Below the pieces are notes generated by a model. It was not told the DNA's origin. It saw nothing but the letters and a program-made list of their open reading frames with translations, and ran no database searches. Made by a program: the position numbers and the translations under genes. Shown here one piece after another: positions 21,927 to 23,259 of a stretch of 23,259 nucleotides of DNA. The stretch is from GSA-30 sp036384435 (GTDB lineage: Bacteria > Pseudomonadota > Gammaproteobacteria > Xanthomonadales > Rhodanobacteraceae): contig NZ_DASVMI010000066.1 of the NCBI RefSeq assembly GCF_036384435.1, positions 1 to 23,259 on the forward strand. Reading direction: 5' to 3'. Within the stretch, counting starts at the first letter, position 1, and each line of letters opens with the position of its first letter.

Positions 21927-22934
21927 ATGCCCATCTCCGTATCCTTGAAGGAACGCACTATCGCCATCGCGCTGTTCGAGGGTTTTCAGGCCATGGATGT
22001 GTTCGGGCCGCTGGATGCCTTCGATGCGGCCAATGGCTTGCTTGCGGGCAGTTACAAGCTTGAACTGTGGAGCCTCCAGGGTGATGTCGTACGCGCTGAA
22101 AACGGGGCGCGTGTGATGGCCGATCGCAAGATGCGAGCCAGCATGAAGGCCGACACGCTGATCATTCCCGGCGGCTGCGGTGCCCGCACCCTGGAACTGA
22201 CGCCTGCCCAGCGCAAAGCCTTGACTGGTGCGGCAAGGCTAAGTCGTCGCGTGGTGAGTGTATGCACGGGAGCCTTCGTAGCAGGCATGCTCGCTGAAAA
22301 ACCGCTACGCCTGGCCACCCATTGGAAATATGCCGGAGAATTGCAGGCACGCTATCCATCCCTGCAAATCGATGCTGATGTGCTGTACGTCCATGATGGC
22401 AACCTGTGGTCATCGGCAGGCATTTCCGCCGCCATCGACCTTAGTTTGCGCCTGATTGCCGACGACCTGGGCGAAGCGGTTTCCATCGCGTGCGCGAGGC
22501 AACTGGTCGTTCACTATCGCCGGTCAGGCGACCAGGCGCAGTATTCCGAGCCACTGCAATTGCAGCGCCGCAACGCAGGCGAGTTCGGCGCCCTGCTTGC
22601 ATGGATGCTGGCCAATCCGCATGGCGACCATTCGGTGGCCGCCTTGTCGGAACGCTCTGGCATGAGCACGCGGCATTTCACACGTCGTTTCGCGGAAACA
22701 TTCGGCGAATCGCCTGCCCGCTTTGCCGAACGGGTACGCCTGGATCATGCCCGCACCTTGTTGATGCAGGGCATGCGCATCGAGCCTATCGCACGATCGG
22801 CGGGTTTCCGTAGCGCCGATGCATTTCGACGCGCATTCGAACGGCGCTTTGCCGTATCACCCAGCGACTATCGCAGTCATTTCGCGCCGTCACGGACGCG
22901 TACCAGAACCCAAACCAGGAAAATATCCACGTGA
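21927..22934 (+). CDS. GlxA-family AraC-type transcriptional regulator with DJ-1/PfpI domain
   Basis: 335 residues. Residues about 10-190 form a DJ-1/PfpI (class I glutamine amidotransferase-like) domain: TIAIALFEGFQAMDVFGPLD, LIIPGG (79-83) and the nucleophile-elbow motif VVSVCTGAFVAGML with C113; HWKYAGELQARYP follows. The C-terminal half is an AraC/XylS helix-turn-helix pair (about 225-320) with SVAALSERSGMSTRHFTRRF and EPIARSAGFRSADAFRRAF. GlxA-type regulators sense small molecules through the N-terminal domain. Ribosome binding site before ATG 21927 is weak. Its TGA overlaps the GTG start of a secreted DJ-1/PfpI protein (GTGA), so the two are translationally coupled. Confidence 0.92.
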   Translation: MPISVSLKERTIAIALFEGFQAMDVFGPLDAFDAANGLLAGSYKLELWSLQGDVVRAENGARVMADRKMRASMKADTLIIPGGCGARTLELTPAQRKALTGAARLSRRVVSVCTGAFVAGMLAEKPLRLATHWKYAGELQARYPSLQIDADVLYVHDGNLWSSAGISAAIDLSLRLIADDLGEAVSIACARQLVVHYRRSGDQAQYSEPLQLQRRNAGEFGALLAWMLANPHGDHSVAALSERSGMSTRHFTRRFAETFGESPARFAERVRLDHARTLLMQGMRIEPIARSAGFRSADAFRRAFERRFAVSPSDYRSHFAPSRTRTRTQTRKIST

Positions 22935-23259
22935 AGAAGATTGTCTACGCCACGCTCCTCACACTACTGCCGACCATGGGTGCGCTGGCTGCGGCCCCGA
23001 AAGCAGTTGAGCCGACCAATGGCATGATCAAGGTCGCCTTCGTGATCAGCAGCAACGCCAACGTGATGGACATCGCCGGATCGTGGGAAGTATTCCAGGA
23101 CACGTCTTTGCCAGACTCCAAGGGCAAGGAAGTGGCTCCGTACGAGATCTACACGGTCGCGCCCAGCAAGCAGCCGTTGCATACCACTGGCAGCAATCAC
23201 CCAGGTCTGACCATCACGCCCGACTACAGTTTCGAGGATGCGCCTATGCCGGATATCGT
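22931..23259 (+). CDS. Secreted DJ-1/PfpI family protein, truncated at window edge
   Basis: 109 codons visible; continues past the right edge. GTG start overlapping the GlxA stop as GTGA, with AGGA about 13 bases upstream. Residues 1-22 form a signal peptide (LLTLLPTMGALAAAPK), so the protein is exported, unusual for this fold. The mature part begins MIKVAFVISSNANVMDIAG, the first strand and loop of a DJ-1/PfpI domain with a metal/substrate acidic residue position (WEVF), then YEIYTVAPSKQPLHTTG and LTITPDYSFEDAP. The catalytic cysteine region lies outside the window. Related to the ligand domain of its own regulator. Confidence 0.85.
   Translation, partial: MKKIVYATLLTLLPTMGALAAAPKAVEPTNGMIKVAFVISSNANVMDIAGSWEVFQDTSLPDSKGKEVAPYEIYTVAPSKQPLHTTGSNHPGLTITPDYSFEDAPMPDI

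Noticed and set aside
1..23259. Search by eye for tRNA, rRNA, CRISPR arrays, insertion sequences, integrases and toxin-antitoxin pairs.
   Set aside because: No cloverleaf, repeat-spacer array, transposase or integrase motif was found in any gap or reading frame.

Overview
This is a GC-rich stretch of bacterial chromosome with tightly packed genes, strong GAGG/GGAGG ribosome binding sites and many secreted or envelope proteins. The gene families suggest a gammaproteobacterium of the Xanthomonadales/Lysobacterales, most like the Rhodanobacteraceae (Dyella, Rhodanobacter, Luteibacter). That placement is inferred from protein style, not from a marker gene. I see no phage, insertion sequence, integron, CRISPR array, rRNA or tRNA. 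It reads as core chromosome with small lineage-specific secreted-protein genes.

Positions 1-7810 form a C4-dicarboxylate/oxaloacetate neighbourhood. A DctA symporter (431-1777, minus) overlaps by 4 bases a secreted alpha/beta hydrolase cut by the left edge. Divergent from dctA is a large hybrid sensor kinase whose periplasmic Cache domain resembles DctB. A LuxR/NarL-type response regulator faces it, separated by an array of REP-like hairpins. A perfect 8-bp inverted repeat sits midway between dctA and the kinase. Next come malate dehydrogenase (with a textbook terminator) and an aspartate-type aminotransferase, probably co-transcribed. Import, sensing and conversion of malate, oxaloacetate and aspartate are therefore encoded together.

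Positions 8129-12915 carry a small GlsB/YeaQ-type membrane protein, a cyclophilin, a 679-residue secreted phosphoesterase (AcpA/phospholipase C-like) behind a structured leader, a DUF3617 protein with a possible Tat signal, and two small uncharacterised proteins. Positions 12947-16243 carry a GNAT acetyltransferase, a RecF-like AAA ATPase downstream of a DksA/TraR-type zinc finger protein, a proline-rich secreted protein and a Spy/CpxP-like periplasmic protein.

Positions 16368-20460 are the most unusual part. A compact minus-strand operon encodes a CPBP intramembrane protease, a DUF1444 protein and a YcxB-like membrane protein. Divergent from it is a Clp-fold serine dehydrogenase-type proteinase overlapping a GIY-YIG nuclease that begins at TTG. 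The right end holds a small secreted protein, an LprI-like lysozyme-inhibitor gene followed after 3 bases by an unknown gene, and a GlxA-type AraC regulator overlapping by 4 bases a secreted DJ-1/PfpI protein cut by the right edge.
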